Source: Palsa-883 sp035696165
Lineage (GTDB): Bacteria > Pseudomonadota > Alphaproteobacteria > Acetobacterales > Acetobacteraceae
NCBI GenBank assembly: GCA_035696165.1
Contig: DASRQX010000354.1
Coordinates: 1 to 64,000, forward strand
Length of the DNA: 64,000 nt
Direction: 5' to 3'
In this document: positions 44,390 to 53,740 of the stretch, piece by piece
Position numbering within the stretch: position 1 is the first letter of the stretch
Layout of the letters: each line of letters opens with the position of its first letter
Notes under the pieces: generated by a model
Told to the model about the DNA's origin: nothing
Database searches by the model: none
The model's input: only the letters and a program-made list of their open reading frames with translations
Made by a program: the position numbers and the translations under genes

Positions 44390-46705
44390 ATGACCAACGG
44401 CTCCATGCCCCCCATCGCCAGGATGGGTGATGCCCCCAAACGTCGCGAGGACGCGCGCTTTATCACCGGCACGGGTCGCTATCTCGACGATCTGCGGCTC
44501 GATCGTGTGGCGCATGTCGCCATCCTGCGATCGCCACATGCACACGCCCGGATCGCGCGAATTGATACGATCGCCGCGCGGGCCGCTGCTGGTGTCATCG
44601 CGGTCCTGACCGATGCGGAGGCACGCATCGACGGCCTGCAACCAATGCTGCCGGTCGCGCAAGCGAACACCGTCACCGGGGAGCCGTTTGCATTTGCGCC
44701 GCAGCCGTTGCTGGCATGCGACGTGGTGCGCTTTGTCGGTGAACCCGTCGCACTGATCGTGGCCGAGACGCGTGCGCAAGCACTGGATGCCGCCGAACTT
44801 GTGCTGGTCGAGTACAACGCGTTGCCCGCAGTCGTCACCGCTGCCGCCGCGCGCGAGCCAGGCGCGCCGCAACTGTCGCCGGAAGTCCTGGGCAATCTCT
44901 GCATGGATTGGCAGGCTGGGGATGCCGCCGCAGTCGACTCGGCGTTCAGCAGGGCGGCACATCGCGTGACGCTGCAGCTCGACAACCACCGGATTGTCAC
45001 CAACCCGATGGAACCGCGCGGCGCGATCGGTCAATACGATATCGAACAGGATTACTATACGCTGCACGTGTCAAGCCAGAACATCCATGTGAACCGCGAC
45101 CTCGCCGCCCGTGCCCTGGGTGTGGGATCAGATCGCGTGCGGTTCATCGCGCCCGACGTTGGCGGCGGATTTGGCGCGAAGAACTTCGCCTATGCCGAGC
45201 ATGCACTGCTACTCTGGGCGGCGAAGCGCACTGGGCGCCCGGCCAAGTGGATCGCGACGCGCAGTGAGGTTTTCCTGTCCGATCATCAGGCCCGCGATCA
45301 CCAGGCCGACGCTTCGCTTGCGCTGGATGCTGCAGGCACATTTCTAGCGCTGCGGATCACCAGCACCGCGAATGTAGGCGCCTATCTCGCCGGCGGCACC
45401 GGCGGTGTGCAGACCAACCAGTACGCGCATCTGCCAGGCACCGTCTACGCCATTCCGGCGATCGCGCTGCGCATCGCAACGGTGTTGACAAACACCACAC
45501 CGATCGGCGTAACGCGCGGGCCTGGTTTCGCCGAGATGGTCAACATCGTGGAACGGCTGGTCGATGCCGCCGCGCGCCAATGCGGCTTCGACCGGATCGA
45601 GCTGCGTCGCCGTAACCTGGCAACGACGATGCCAATGACCAACGCGTTCGGCAACACCGTCGACAGCGGCGATTTCCGCCAGACCTTCGAGCATGCGTTA
45701 GCGCAGGCCGAAGTGGCAGGCTTCATGGCGCGGCGCCAGGACAGCGAGGCCCGCGGCCGGCTGCGCGGCCTGGGCTTCGTCTATCACATCAAGGCCACGG
45801 GCGGTTCACCTCACGAGAACGTCGAAATTCGTTTTGAACCCGACGGCAGCATTGCACTGATCACTGGCACGCAGACCATCGGCCAAGGCCACGAAACGAC
45901 ATTCCCGCAGATGCTTGCCGAACGCCTGCGCGTGCCAAACGCCGCCATCCGGTTGTGCCAGGGCGACACCGATCTGATCCCAACCGGCGGAGGTCACGGC
46001 AGCTCGCGGGCGACCTACATGGGCGGCACCGCGATCTGGCGTGCGTCGGACGAGATCATCGCCAAGGGTCGGCGCATCGCCGCCGATATGCTGGAAGCGG
46101 CCGAGGCCGACATCGTATTCGAGGCCGGCCGGTTCACCGTCGCGGGCACGAACCTTTCGGTGGGTCTGCTTGACGTGGCCGCCCGCGGGCGGGAGCGCGG
46201 GACGCCGCTCGACACGTACCATGCGTGGACGCGCGAGCACATGACCTATCCGAATGGCGCACACGTCGCCGAGGTCGAAATCGATCGCGACACCGGTCGC
46301 GTGACACTGACACGGCTAACAGCCGTGGATGATTACGGCACCTTGGTCAATCCGATGATCGCGGCCGGCCAGGCCCATGGTGCGATCGCCCAGGGCGTTG
46401 GCCAGGCCCTGCTGGAGCACGCGGTCTACGACGCGGTGGGACAACCGATCGCCGCATCGTTCATGGATTACGCGATGCCGCGCGCCGATGATCTGCCGCC
46501 GTTCGATCTGGCGTTCAACGGCACGCGCTGCACCACCAATCCGCTGGGCGTCAAAGGCTGTGGCGAGGCAGGCGCCATTGCACTGTTCCCCGCCATTGGC
46601 AACGCCGTGCTGGATGCGTTGGCGCCCTTCGGCGTGGCCACGCTGGATGGCCCGGCGACACCGTACCGCGTGTGGCAGGCGATGCGTGGGAACCGGTCGC
46701 CGTAG
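44390..46705 (+). CDS. Molybdenum hydroxylase large subunit (xanthine dehydrogenase/CoxL family)
   Basis: A 771-residue molybdopterin-cytosine-dinucleotide-type catalytic subunit. RREDARFITGTGRYLDDL at the N-terminus, FVGEPVALIVAETRAQALDAAE (domain 1), the cofactor loop DVGGGFGAKNF (about residue 258), and GVKGCGEAGAIALF with the catalytic Glu (about residue 722) are present. Where CO dehydrogenase has its VAYRCSFR loop, this protein has GVTRGPGFAEMVN, so it is not a true CoxL. It needs medium (FAD) and small (2Fe-2S) subunits, which are not adjacent. It lies 58 bp after the DUF4392 gene. Confidence 0.9.
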   Translation: MTNGSMPPIARMGDAPKRREDARFITGTGRYLDDLRLDRVAHVAILRSPHAHARIARIDTIAARAAAGVIAVLTDAEARIDGLQPMLPVAQANTVTGEPFAFAPQPLLACDVVRFVGEPVALIVAETRAQALDAAELVLVEYNALPAVVTAAAAREPGAPQLSPEVLGNLCMDWQAGDAAAVDSAFSRAAHRVTLQLDNHRIVTNPMEPRGAIGQYDIEQDYYTLHVSSQNIHVNRDLAARALGVGSDRVRFIAPDVGGGFGAKNFAYAEHALLLWAAKRTGRPAKWIATRSEVFLSDHQARDHQADASLALDAAGTFLALRITSTANVGAYLAGGTGGVQTNQYAHLPGTVYAIPAIALRIATVLTNTTPIGVTRGPGFAEMVNIVERLVDAAARQCGFDRIELRRRNLATTMPMTNAFGNTVDSGDFRQTFEHALAQAEVAGFMARRQDSEARGRLRGLGFVYHIKATGGSPHENVEIRFEPDGSIALITGTQTIGQGHETTFPQMLAERLRVPNAAIRLCQGDTDLIPTGGGHGSSRATYMGGTAIWRASDEIIAKGRRIAADMLEAAEADIVFEAGRFTVAGTNLSVGLLDVAARGRERGTPLDTYHAWTREHMTYPNGAHVAEVEIDRDTGRVTLTRLTAVDDYGTLVNPMIAAGQAHGAIAQGVGQALLEHAVYDAVGQPIAASFMDYAMPRADDLPPFDLAFNGTRCTTNPLGVKGCGEAGAIALFPAIGNAVLDALAPFGVATLDGPATPYRVWQAMRGNRSP

Positions 46706-46792
46706 CATCGCGCCCGCCCGGGCCGAGGGAATTGATTCTGAACCCACATTGATATCGATCAACGGCATCATTGCCTCGATCCGTATTGTCCC

Positions 46793-47707
46793 ATGGTGCT
46801 GACCGACGCCCCTGCCCCGCCCAGCGACTTCGCGCACGACCATGCGACGCTGGCCGAGCTGCACGCGAAGCAAACGATGTTCTGCGTGGGCGGCTATCCC
46901 AAGTCCGGGACCACCTGGTCGCAGACACTGCTGAACCCGCATCCCGACCCGAGCCGCGCCGGGGAAGGCCATTTGGCGAATCATCTGCCGCCCCTGCTGC
47001 GCCAGTCACTGGACCGGCACAACGCTAATCGAACACAAAAAACACGACGGTGATGCGGGAGGTACCTGGGTTTCCCCAGCTCACCAACAGCCACTCCAAC
47101 TATCTCTTGGCGTCCGCCGTCGCGCTGGCGCTGCTGACCCCGCCGAAGGCCGTCACAGCGCACGCAGTTGGCGAGGAGACGCCCGATAAACACGGGCGTT
47201 TCCCGCAGCTCGCCGCGCGGTTTCCAGCCGCGCGATTCATCCACATCGTACGTGACGGACGCAACTGTGCCACTTCTGCCTGGTTCCACAACGCGCATCT
47301 CGGGCCGGAGGAGCAGGCACGCGATTTTGACTCGCTGGCCGCCTTCATCCCACCGCTCGCCAAGCACTGGTCGACCGTGGTCGCTGAAAGTGTCGCCTGG
47401 TGCGAGGCGCAGCCCCGCCAATGCCTGCTCATGCGCGACGAGGATCTCGTTGGTCAACCCGACAAGACGTTGCGTACTATGTTCGATTACCTCGGCATGA
47501 TCGCGTCCGATGATGTCGTCGCGACCTGCCGCAATCAAGGAGCATTCGAAACATTGAGTGGTGGTCGACGCGCCGGCCAGAAAAAGCCGCAACTCCCTGT
47601 TCCGCCGCGGCCTGCCTGGTGACTGGCGCACCCACTTCAGCAGCAACGACAATGCGCGCGACCTCGCCTTCGCCGGGAGCTATCGGCACGACTGGGCTAT
47701 AACTTAG
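46793..47707 (+). pseudogene. Sulfotransferase gene broken by frameshifts
   Basis: The first part, from ATG 46793, has the PAPS-binding GGYPKSGTTW loop and breaks at a stop at 47051. The next frame (about 47041-47570) carries REVPGFPQL, FIHIVRDGRNCATSAWFHNA (3'-phosphate binding) and GMIASDDVVATCRNQGAFE. After an A run at about 47580-47584 a third frame gives NSLFRRGLPGDWRTHFSSND, the family C-terminal KG loop region, to TAG at 47705. At least two indels separate these parts, one near an A run at 47037-47042. As written no complete enzyme is made. Confidence 0.8.
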
Positions 47708-47871
47708 CGAGGACGGGGGAATTCCCGCTCCCGATCACCACGCCCGGGACAATACAATCTCTCTTCGCGACGCGTCGGAGCAGCCGTGTCTTTCTTCGCC
47801 TAAGCTATTGCACGATAACGGAAAATGCCAATCTTACGGCACCTGATCCCAACGGATACAGGAATGCCGAG

Positions 47872-48831
47872 ATGAGTCGGATCCATGTGCTGCACGAAAA
47901 CCCCGCCTGGTTGCCGCCGCTGGCGCGCGCCTTCGACCAGCGTGGCCTGCCATGGACGGAATGGTTCCTGCACGAAGGTACGTTCGACCTCGCCGCGCCG
48001 CCGCCGGAGGGCGTGTTCTACAATCGCATGAGTGCGTCGTCGCACACGCGAGATCATCGTTTCTCTGCCGAACTTGCGGCCTGTGTGTTGGCCTGGCTGA
48101 CCCGTTGGGGCCGGTGCGTGATCAATGGTCCGGGCGCGCTCGACCTTGAGATCAGCAAGGTGCGGCAATATGCCGCGCTGGAGCGTCAGGGCATCGCGAC
48201 ACCCCGCAGCGTGCTGGTGGCGGGGCGTGAAGCCATTGTCCCGGCAGCTGAACGGTATTTCGCTGGGCAGCCGGTCATTCTCAAGCCCAATCGAGGCGGC
48301 AAAGGTCTCGGTGTGCAGTTGTTCCAGACCGCGGCAAGTCTTGCAGCCTATGTCAAAAGCGACGCCTACGTGGCCCCGGTCGATGGGATGCAGCTCCTGC
48401 AGGAATACGTGCGCGCGCCGGCGCCGTTCATCACCCGCGCCGAATTCATCGGCGGGCGCTTCCTCTACGCGGTTGAGGTCGACACCAGCGATGGGTTCGA
48501 GCTGTGCCCGGCGGATGCGTGTGCGGTCGGCGACGCCAACTGCCCCGTGGGTGAAGCGCCACGTCACAAGTTCCAGATTGTCGCCGGCATTCCGGACGCG
48601 CTACGCGCGCGGCTGGAACGCTTCCTTGCCACGGCCGGAATCGACGTCGCTGGCATTGAGTTCATCAGCGATACGACTGGCCGGTTGTTGGTTTACGATG
48701 TGAACACCAACACCAACTACAATCCGGAAGCAGAAGCGCGTGATGGCCGAACGGATACCGCACGCTCGGGCCCAGGCGCGATCGCGGCGTATCTGGCAAC
48801 GGAGCTAGGCCGGCTGCGCGCCGCGGCGTAG
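47872..48831 (+). CDS. ATP-grasp ligase (RimK-like)
   Basis: A 319-residue ATP-dependent carboxylate-amine ligase. An N-terminal pre-grasp domain (about 1-95) is followed by the ATP-grasp core: VILKPNRGGKGLGVQLF (about residues 135-151), the LLQEYVRAPAPFITRAEFIGGRFLYA strand pair (in parts), and the metal-binding VYDVNTNTNYNPEAE near residue 282. RimK-type enzymes add amino acids to peptides or make small dipeptide-like metabolites. No recognition-peptide gene is visible beside it. Confidence 0.85.
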   Translation: MSRIHVLHENPAWLPPLARAFDQRGLPWTEWFLHEGTFDLAAPPPEGVFYNRMSASSHTRDHRFSAELAACVLAWLTRWGRCVINGPGALDLEISKVRQYAALERQGIATPRSVLVAGREAIVPAAERYFAGQPVILKPNRGGKGLGVQLFQTAASLAAYVKSDAYVAPVDGMQLLQEYVRAPAPFITRAEFIGGRFLYAVEVDTSDGFELCPADACAVGDANCPVGEAPRHKFQIVAGIPDALRARLERFLATAGIDVAGIEFISDTTGRLLVYDVNTNTNYNPEAEARDGRTDTARSGPGAIAAYLATELGRLRAAA

Positions 48832-48877
48832 GCTGGCTGAAGGCGCTGCGATTTTCTGCCCTACATCGCGTCAAGGT

Positions 48878-50215
48878 TCATGCCGGCAGCGTCACGGTGG
48901 CACGCAATCCACCGGTCGGACGATTGGCCAGCGTGACATCCCCACCATGTGCACGGAAGATATTGCGTGCGATTGGCAGCCCCAGGCCGACGCCACCCGT
49001 CTCCCGGTTCCGGCTGGGCTCGCCCCGATGAAATGGCTCGAAAACGCGATCCAGCTCTTGCGGCGCGATGCCCGGACCGTCGTCTTCGACCTCGATGACC
49101 AGTGTACCATTGGCTGGGAGCGTCAGCCGCATCCGCGCGCTACCGCCATAGTTCACCGCATTCGCGACCAGGTTCGCCAAGGCACGCTTGAGGGATAATG
49201 GGCGCGCCCGCACGGTCAGATGCGACGGCCCCTCATACGCAACCTTCTCGGTCACCTCTGGCCACGCGTCGGTTGCCTCATCCAGGATGGTGCGCAGCAG
49301 TTCTGGCAGGTCCAGCGGCGACACCGGCTCGGTTGATTTGGCATCGCGCCCGAACGCCAGAGTGGCGGAGACCATCGCTTCCAGCTCTTCAAGGTCGATC
49401 AGCATTTTCCGCCGCTGCTCGTCGTCCTCCATGAACTCGGCGCGCAGCTTCAGCCGCGTGATCGGTGTGCGCAGGTCGTGGCCGATCGCCGTCAGCATCT
49501 CGGTGCGGTCCTGCACGAAACGGCGAATCCGCGCCGCCATGGTGTTGAAGGCGGCCGCCGCCGTCGCAACCTCCGACGGCCCATCCTCGGGCAGCGGCGG
49601 GGCATTTACATCGCGCCCCAGCGCCTCGGCCGCCTTCGCCAAGGTGGCAACCGGCGCGGTCATTCGCCGCACCGCCCACAACGTGAGCAAGGCCGCCGCC
49701 GCCGTCATCAGCACGAAGGCCCATAGAAACGTCGGTGAATGCCATGGCCGTGGCGGATCAACCCGCACGGTGACGTTCAACCAGTCGCCCTCTGGCAGAT
49801 GCAGGCCGACGATCATCCGGCCCCAATACGGTCCGCCGAACATGTGCACTTCGTGCGGCCGCAGCGGGCCGGGCATCGGGATCACATTCATATTGACCCG
49901 CACCAGCCGTTGCTCCGGCCGCGGGGTATCGGGGAGGTCAGAGATCGGCGGGTCTTGCGATAGATCGACTTGCATTCCCGGCAAGCGGTGCATTTCCGCC
50001 AGCACCGCCGCGCGCTGTGCGGCATCTACGTTGACCACATTGCGATAGACGCTCATCACCCGCGCCGCGACATCGCGCGCTTGGGCCAGACGCTGCAGCT
50101 CGATTCGATCCAAGGCGTGGATCGTCAACCCGGTCGCCTGTACGACCGCCAGACCGATCAGCAGCACCGCGGCCGTACGCGCCGCGAGGCTACGAGGCCA
50201 AAGAGGCAACCTCAC
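48878..50215 (-). CDS. Sensor histidine kinase (EnvZ-like)
   Basis: A 445-residue membrane kinase: TM1 about 10-30, a periplasmic domain of about 120 residues, TM2 about 155-175, HAMP (RRMTAPVATLAKAAEAL), HisKA with phosphoacceptor His near 246 (AIGHDLRTPITRLKLRAEF), and an ATPase with NLVANAVNYGG and VEDDGPGI, GVGLGLPIARNI. It forms an operon with the response regulator upstream, overlapping it by 4 bases. The signal is unknown; the divergent periplasmic protein at 51066 is a plausible output or partner. Confidence 0.93.
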   Translation of the reverse strand: MRLPLWPRSLAARTAAVLLIGLAVVQATGLTIHALDRIELQRLAQARDVAARVMSVYRNVVNVDAAQRAAVLAEMHRLPGMQVDLSQDPPISDLPDTPRPEQRLVRVNMNVIPMPGPLRPHEVHMFGGPYWGRMIVGLHLPEGDWLNVTVRVDPPRPWHSPTFLWAFVLMTAAAALLTLWAVRRMTAPVATLAKAAEALGRDVNAPPLPEDGPSEVATAAAAFNTMAARIRRFVQDRTEMLTAIGHDLRTPITRLKLRAEFMEDDEQRRKMLIDLEELEAMVSATLAFGRDAKSTEPVSPLDLPELLRTILDEATDAWPEVTEKVAYEGPSHLTVRARPLSLKRALANLVANAVNYGGSARMRLTLPANGTLVIEVEDDGPGIAPQELDRVFEPFHRGEPSRNRETGGVGLGLPIARNIFRAHGGDVTLANRPTGGLRATVTLPA

Positions 50216-50922
50216 CGACGGTCGACCGTCGCTGCCAACACATAGCCGCCACCCCGCACCGTCTTGATCAGCTGCGCGTGGCGTCCATCATCCTCCAACT
50301 TACGTCGCAGCCGGCTGACCGCCACATCGATCGCGCGGTCGAATGGTCCAGCCTGTCGTCCACGCAGCAGATCCAGCAACATATCGCGTGTCAGCACCCG
50401 GTTCGCCCGTTCCACCAACGCCAGCAAAAGGTCGTACTCGCCGCCGGTCAGGGCGACCTCGGCACCCTCTGGGTTTAGCAGACGCCGGCGCGCCGGCTCC
50501 AGCGTCCAGCCGCTGAACACCAGCGTGCGGGCCGCCGGATCGGTGCGCTGCTCCGGCGCATCTCCCGCCCGGCGCAGCACGGCCCGGATGCGCGCCAGCA
50601 GTTCGCGTGGATTGAACGGTTTCGGCACGTAATCGTCCGCCCCAAGCTCCAGGCCAATGATGCGGTCGGTCTCCTCACCCATCGCGGTCAGCATGACGAT
50701 CGGCACGTTCGATTGACCGCGCATCCATCGGGCCAGATCCAACCCCGACTCACCGGGCAGCATCAGGTCCAGCACCACCAGATGATAATGCCCATTTGCC
50801 CAGGCGCGCCGCGCCTCCCGCCCATCGCGCACCGCCGTCACGCGCAGGCGGTGCCGCTCCAGGAAGCGGGCGAGCAGGTCGCGGATCTCCCGGTCATCAT
50901 CCACCACCAGGATGTGCGGCAT
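50212..50922 (-). CDS. OmpR-family response regulator
   Basis: A 236-residue regulator if started at MPHILVVDD (50922, with GGAG just upstream); ATG at 50931 would add three residues. Receiver with Asp52 (HLVVLDLMLPGESG) and Lys in YVPKPFNPRELLARI, then a winged helix with LTGGEYDLLLALVERANRVL and a RGGGYVLAATV end. The kinase gene begins inside its stop (ATGA overlap). The pair is probably co-transcribed from the gap shared with the divergent gene at 51066. Confidence 0.93.
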   Translation of the reverse strand: MPHILVVDDDREIRDLLARFLERHRLRVTAVRDGREARRAWANGHYHLVVLDLMLPGESGLDLARWMRGQSNVPIVMLTAMGEETDRIIGLELGADDYVPKPFNPRELLARIRAVLRRAGDAPEQRTDPAARTLVFSGWTLEPARRRLLNPEGAEVALTGGEYDLLLALVERANRVLTRDMLLDLLRGRQAGPFDRAIDVAVSRLRRKLEDDGRHAQLIKTVRGGGYVLAATVDRR

Positions 50923-51065
50923 CGTCTCCATCCACCGAACATACGAACAATCCGGGCCAGACGGCAGAGGTTGTTGCATTCCGTTGCACTTCGTCGCGCC
51001 GTCGCCGTTCTTTGGCAACCAAGCCGCGCCATGTTGGCGTCCCCTGCTTCCTTGGAGACGCCAAT

Positions 51066-51500
51066 ATGCGTAGATCAGTTCTGGCCGTCGTGGCGACCGT
51101 GTCGCTGGGTGGCCTCGTCGCCGCCAACCTGTTTGCCCATGCCGGCGCGCAGCCGGCACCCCCGCCAATGGCGGGCAACCCGCCGCCGGATGGCGGGTGG
51201 CGCACGGGGCCGCGTCACGCTGGGCCCGGCTGGGGGCCGGGCTGGCACCGCCATGCGATGGAACGCATGCGGACCTTTGCGCTGCTGTATCGGCCTGACG
51301 ATCGCCACCTGACCCCCGCCGATGTGCAGAAGATCGCCGAGGCATTCTTGCTGTGGAACGGGAACCATACCTGGAAGGTGACGAACGTCGCGGCAGGCAA
51401 GGACAACGCCATCAGCTTCACGATCGCCGCGCCAGACGGCACCGTGATCGCGATATTCGATATGGACGGCAAGACCGGGCGTGTGACCCGCACCGGCTGA
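51066..51500 (+). CDS. Small exported protein, possibly PepSY-like
   Basis: A 144-residue protein. Signal peptide with cleavage near AGAQ (about residue 28), a Pro/Gly/His-rich linker (about 30-63), then an alpha/beta domain: LTPADVQKIAEAFLLWNGNH, WKVTNVAAGKDNAISFTIAA and DGTVIAIFDMDGKTGRVTR. The last strand pattern resembles PepSY-type repeats, but the identity is tentative. It is divergent from the two-component genes, 143 bp apart, which suggests control by that system. His/Gly-rich linkers sometimes bind metals. Confidence 0.72.
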   Translation: MRRSVLAVVATVSLGGLVAANLFAHAGAQPAPPPMAGNPPPDGGWRTGPRHAGPGWGPGWHRHAMERMRTFALLYRPDDRHLTPADVQKIAEAFLLWNGNHTWKVTNVAAGKDNAISFTIAAPDGTVIAIFDMDGKTGRVTRTG

Positions 51501-51584
51501 GGCTCACCACGCGGCGGGCGTGGCCCGTCGCGGCGGCGGTTCTGCTCCCCGGCAGAGCCGTCAGCCGCATGGCGCTCCGCGGGA

Positions 51585-52059
51585 TTGCCGGTGATCCTGT
51601 GTGCGCAGCTGTCTCGCGCCGTCGCCGCGGTACTGGCACAGGCGAGTGCGCGCTATGACGTGATCTGCGATGTTGCCACCGGTCTGCCGGCCGGGTCCGA
51701 TCGTGTCGATGGATTTCTCACGCGGTCGGCGCCGACGGGACAAGCGGGATGGAGCCTGGTGCTTTCGGTCTTGCTGGCCCACCTGCCGGCAACGAGCACC
51801 ATGTCACATCACGCCGTGCAATGGGCGGCACGCCAGTGCGACCCGGCGCTGATCGCGGCAATCGAGCAGGGTGCCAGGGACCGAGCTCACGCTGCTGGAG
51901 GCGTGAGAAGGCAATGGCGGAGCTGCTGAATGCCGCTGATCGCATCGCGTTTCGCATGGAGCTACGGCGAATCGCTGATCTGCCGGGCGCGTTTGCGGGA
52001 GCCTCGGCGCCCGCGCGCCCTCTCTCAACGACTTGGCGGACACCACCACCGAGGCGCGC
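51585..52059 (+). other. Decayed coding region, no intact gene recognised
   Basis: About 475 bp hold overlapping partial frames but no convincing gene. One fragment, from ATG at about 51914, reads MAELLNAADRIAFRMELRRI, an amphipathic helix-like stretch. Near 52010 the likely continuation, NDLADTTTEAR, sits in another frame and runs into the start of the next fragment. I do not recognise a family. It looks like remains of one or more small genes. Confidence 0.4.
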
Positions 52060-52462
52060 ATGCCACCGGTGTTGGTGTTGGAGGATAGATGGACATTGTC
52101 CGCGACGTTACGAAACCTCTGTGCATTCCTCGAGATCCAGGTCGAGCAGCTCGACAGCGACGAACCCCTCCTGCCATTTCTGCAACGTTGCCGACCGATG
52201 GCTGTCACCGCGCCAATCGAGGCTGCAGGTCAGGACGGTGCGCATGTGTTGATGACCGTGGCGCGATATGACCGCGGCCTGCCGGTATTGTTGCTGAACG
52301 ATGGGGGCGCCGCGTTGGCGGGGGTGCCACCGACACGGTCGTCGACCTGCGGGGGCTGTCATGCGTGTTACGGACCGCCGGCAGCCGACACCGGGTGGCC
52401 TCGCTGAGGTCCTGCGTCACGCCGGCCTGCAGGGCAATTGCCTGGGGATTATGCCGATCTGA
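52060..52462 (+). pseudogene. Receiver-like small protein, frameshifted
   Basis: From ATG 52060 (GAGG upstream) the frame reads MPPVLVLEDRWTLSATLRNL and later AAGQDGAHVLMTVARYDRGL, VLLLNDGG, a receiver-domain-like outline in which the phosphoacceptor position appears not to be Asp. Near 52320-52330 the frame loses sense. A second frame gives DTVVDLRGLS, and a third gives PGGLAEVLRHAGLQGNCLGI ending at TGA 52460. The three-frame path suggests two single-base losses. Family membership is my reading of the pattern and not proven. Confidence 0.45.
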
Positions 52463-52478
52463 CCGCCCGCCGCAGCGA

Positions 52479-53156
52479 TCAGGGCAGCAGCCAAAGAGGC
52501 TCCTCCAGCTTCGCCAGGAACGCACGATGGGCCTCCCGCTCTGCCTCGGTCGGCAGCACAAGGTGCGGCGTCCGCTGACCCGTATGGGTGTAAACCGCCG
52601 ATGGCAGCGCGCCGTTTTCAAAGCCGAGTGACAAGCCGCGCTGCCGCCCTCCGGTGAGTTCGACGTACACCTCGGCCAGCAGCCGACAGTCCAGCAACGC
52701 GTTATGTGAGGTGCGTGCCGACAGGTCGATCTCGAAACGTCGGCACAGCGCATCGAGGCTGTTCGGCAGTCCTGGGAACCGCTCGCGTGCCATCGCTAGC
52801 GAATCGATCATGCGCACCGGGTCGAGTGGCGGCAGGTCCAATCGCGCGAACTCAGCATTGAGGAACCCGAAATCGAACGGTGCGTTGTGGGCGATCAGCA
52901 TGCCGTCGCCCAGGAACGCCAGCAGTTCCTGCGCGATGTCAGCGAACACCGGCTTACCGGCCAAATCAGCCTTGGTGAAGCCATGGATGCGCGAGGCCTC
53001 GGCCGGCACGTCACGTTCGGGGTCAATCAGCCGGTGGAAGTGCCGTCCCGTCGGCAGGTCGTTGAGCAGCTCCAATGCCGCGACTTCGATCACACGGTCG
53101 CCCTGCGCCGGGTCCAGCCCCGTGGTCTCAGTGTCGAACAGGACGGAACGTGTCAT
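52479..53156 (-). CDS. dnaQ: DNA polymerase III epsilon subunit (proofreading exonuclease)
   Basis: A 225-residue 3'-5' exonuclease of the replicative polymerase. ExoI FDTETTG, ExoII IAHNAPFDFGFLNAEF and ExoIII THNALLDCRLLAEVY supply the DEDDh catalytic residues. Length and the lack of extra domains fit alphaproteobacterial DnaQ. It is the last gene of aroE-coaE-dnaQ, each overlapping its neighbour by 4 bases. This order is a common alphaproteobacterial arrangement. Confidence 0.96.
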   Translation of the reverse strand: MTRSVLFDTETTGLDPAQGDRVIEVAALELLNDLPTGRHFHRLIDPERDVPAEASRIHGFTKADLAGKPVFADIAQELLAFLGDGMLIAHNAPFDFGFLNAEFARLDLPPLDPVRMIDSLAMARERFPGLPNSLDALCRRFEIDLSARTSHNALLDCRLLAEVYVELTGGRQRGLSLGFENGALPSAVYTHTGQRTPHLVLPTEAEREAHRAFLAKLEEPLWLLP

Positions 53157-53740
53157 GCGCGCAGTTGATTGATCAGCCGACGGAGTCGGCGCAACGCATA
53201 ATGCCGGGAAAGACCAGTGCGAATCACCACATCAGCATGTCGCCGCTTATCCACGTCCGGCATCTGCCGCGCGATGACCGCAGCGACGTCTGCGGCATTC
53301 ATGCCTCGGCGCTGCCGTACGCGATGGATTTGGATAGCGCGCGGCGCGGATACCACCACGATCAGATCGGCACGCCGGCCGCCGTCGGTTTCCAACAGCA
53401 GCGGAATGTCCAGCACCGCGGCACGACTTCCTCCGCGTCGGGCATGAGCCAGGAAGCGCTGTTCCGCAACACGCACCATCGGGTGAACGATGCGCTCCAG
53501 ACGCTTCAGCGCCTCGGGCTTGCCCAGCACGGCGGCGCGGAGTGCCGCCCGATCAAGCCTGTTGTCGCGCACCGTGCCCGGAAATGCCGCGGAGATCGCC
53601 GGCAGTGCCGCCCCGCCCGGCCCCTGCAATCGATGCACGGTCGCATCGGCGTCAAACACCGGGATGCGCGCCCGGCGGAACGCCGCCGCGGCGGTCGATT
53701 TGCCCATCCCGATCCCGCCGGTCAGGCCGATGATCTTCAT
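53153..53740 (-). CDS. coaE: Dephospho-CoA kinase
   Basis: A 195-residue P-loop kinase that phosphorylates dephospho-CoA, the last step of coenzyme A synthesis. It starts MKIIGLTGGIGMGKST (Walker A), then PVFDADATVHRL with the substrate-binding Asp, and VLDIPLLLETDGG. The ATG overlaps the aroE stop (53737-53740) and its stop overlaps the dnaQ ATG. Normal length. Confidence 0.97.
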   Translation of the reverse strand: MKIIGLTGGIGMGKSTAAAAFRRARIPVFDADATVHRLQGPGGAALPAISAAFPGTVRDNRLDRAALRAAVLGKPEALKRLERIVHPMVRVAEQRFLAHARRGGSRAAVLDIPLLLETDGGRRADLIVVVSAPRAIQIHRVRQRRGMNAADVAAVIARQMPDVDKRRHADVVIRTGLSRHYALRRLRRLINQLRA

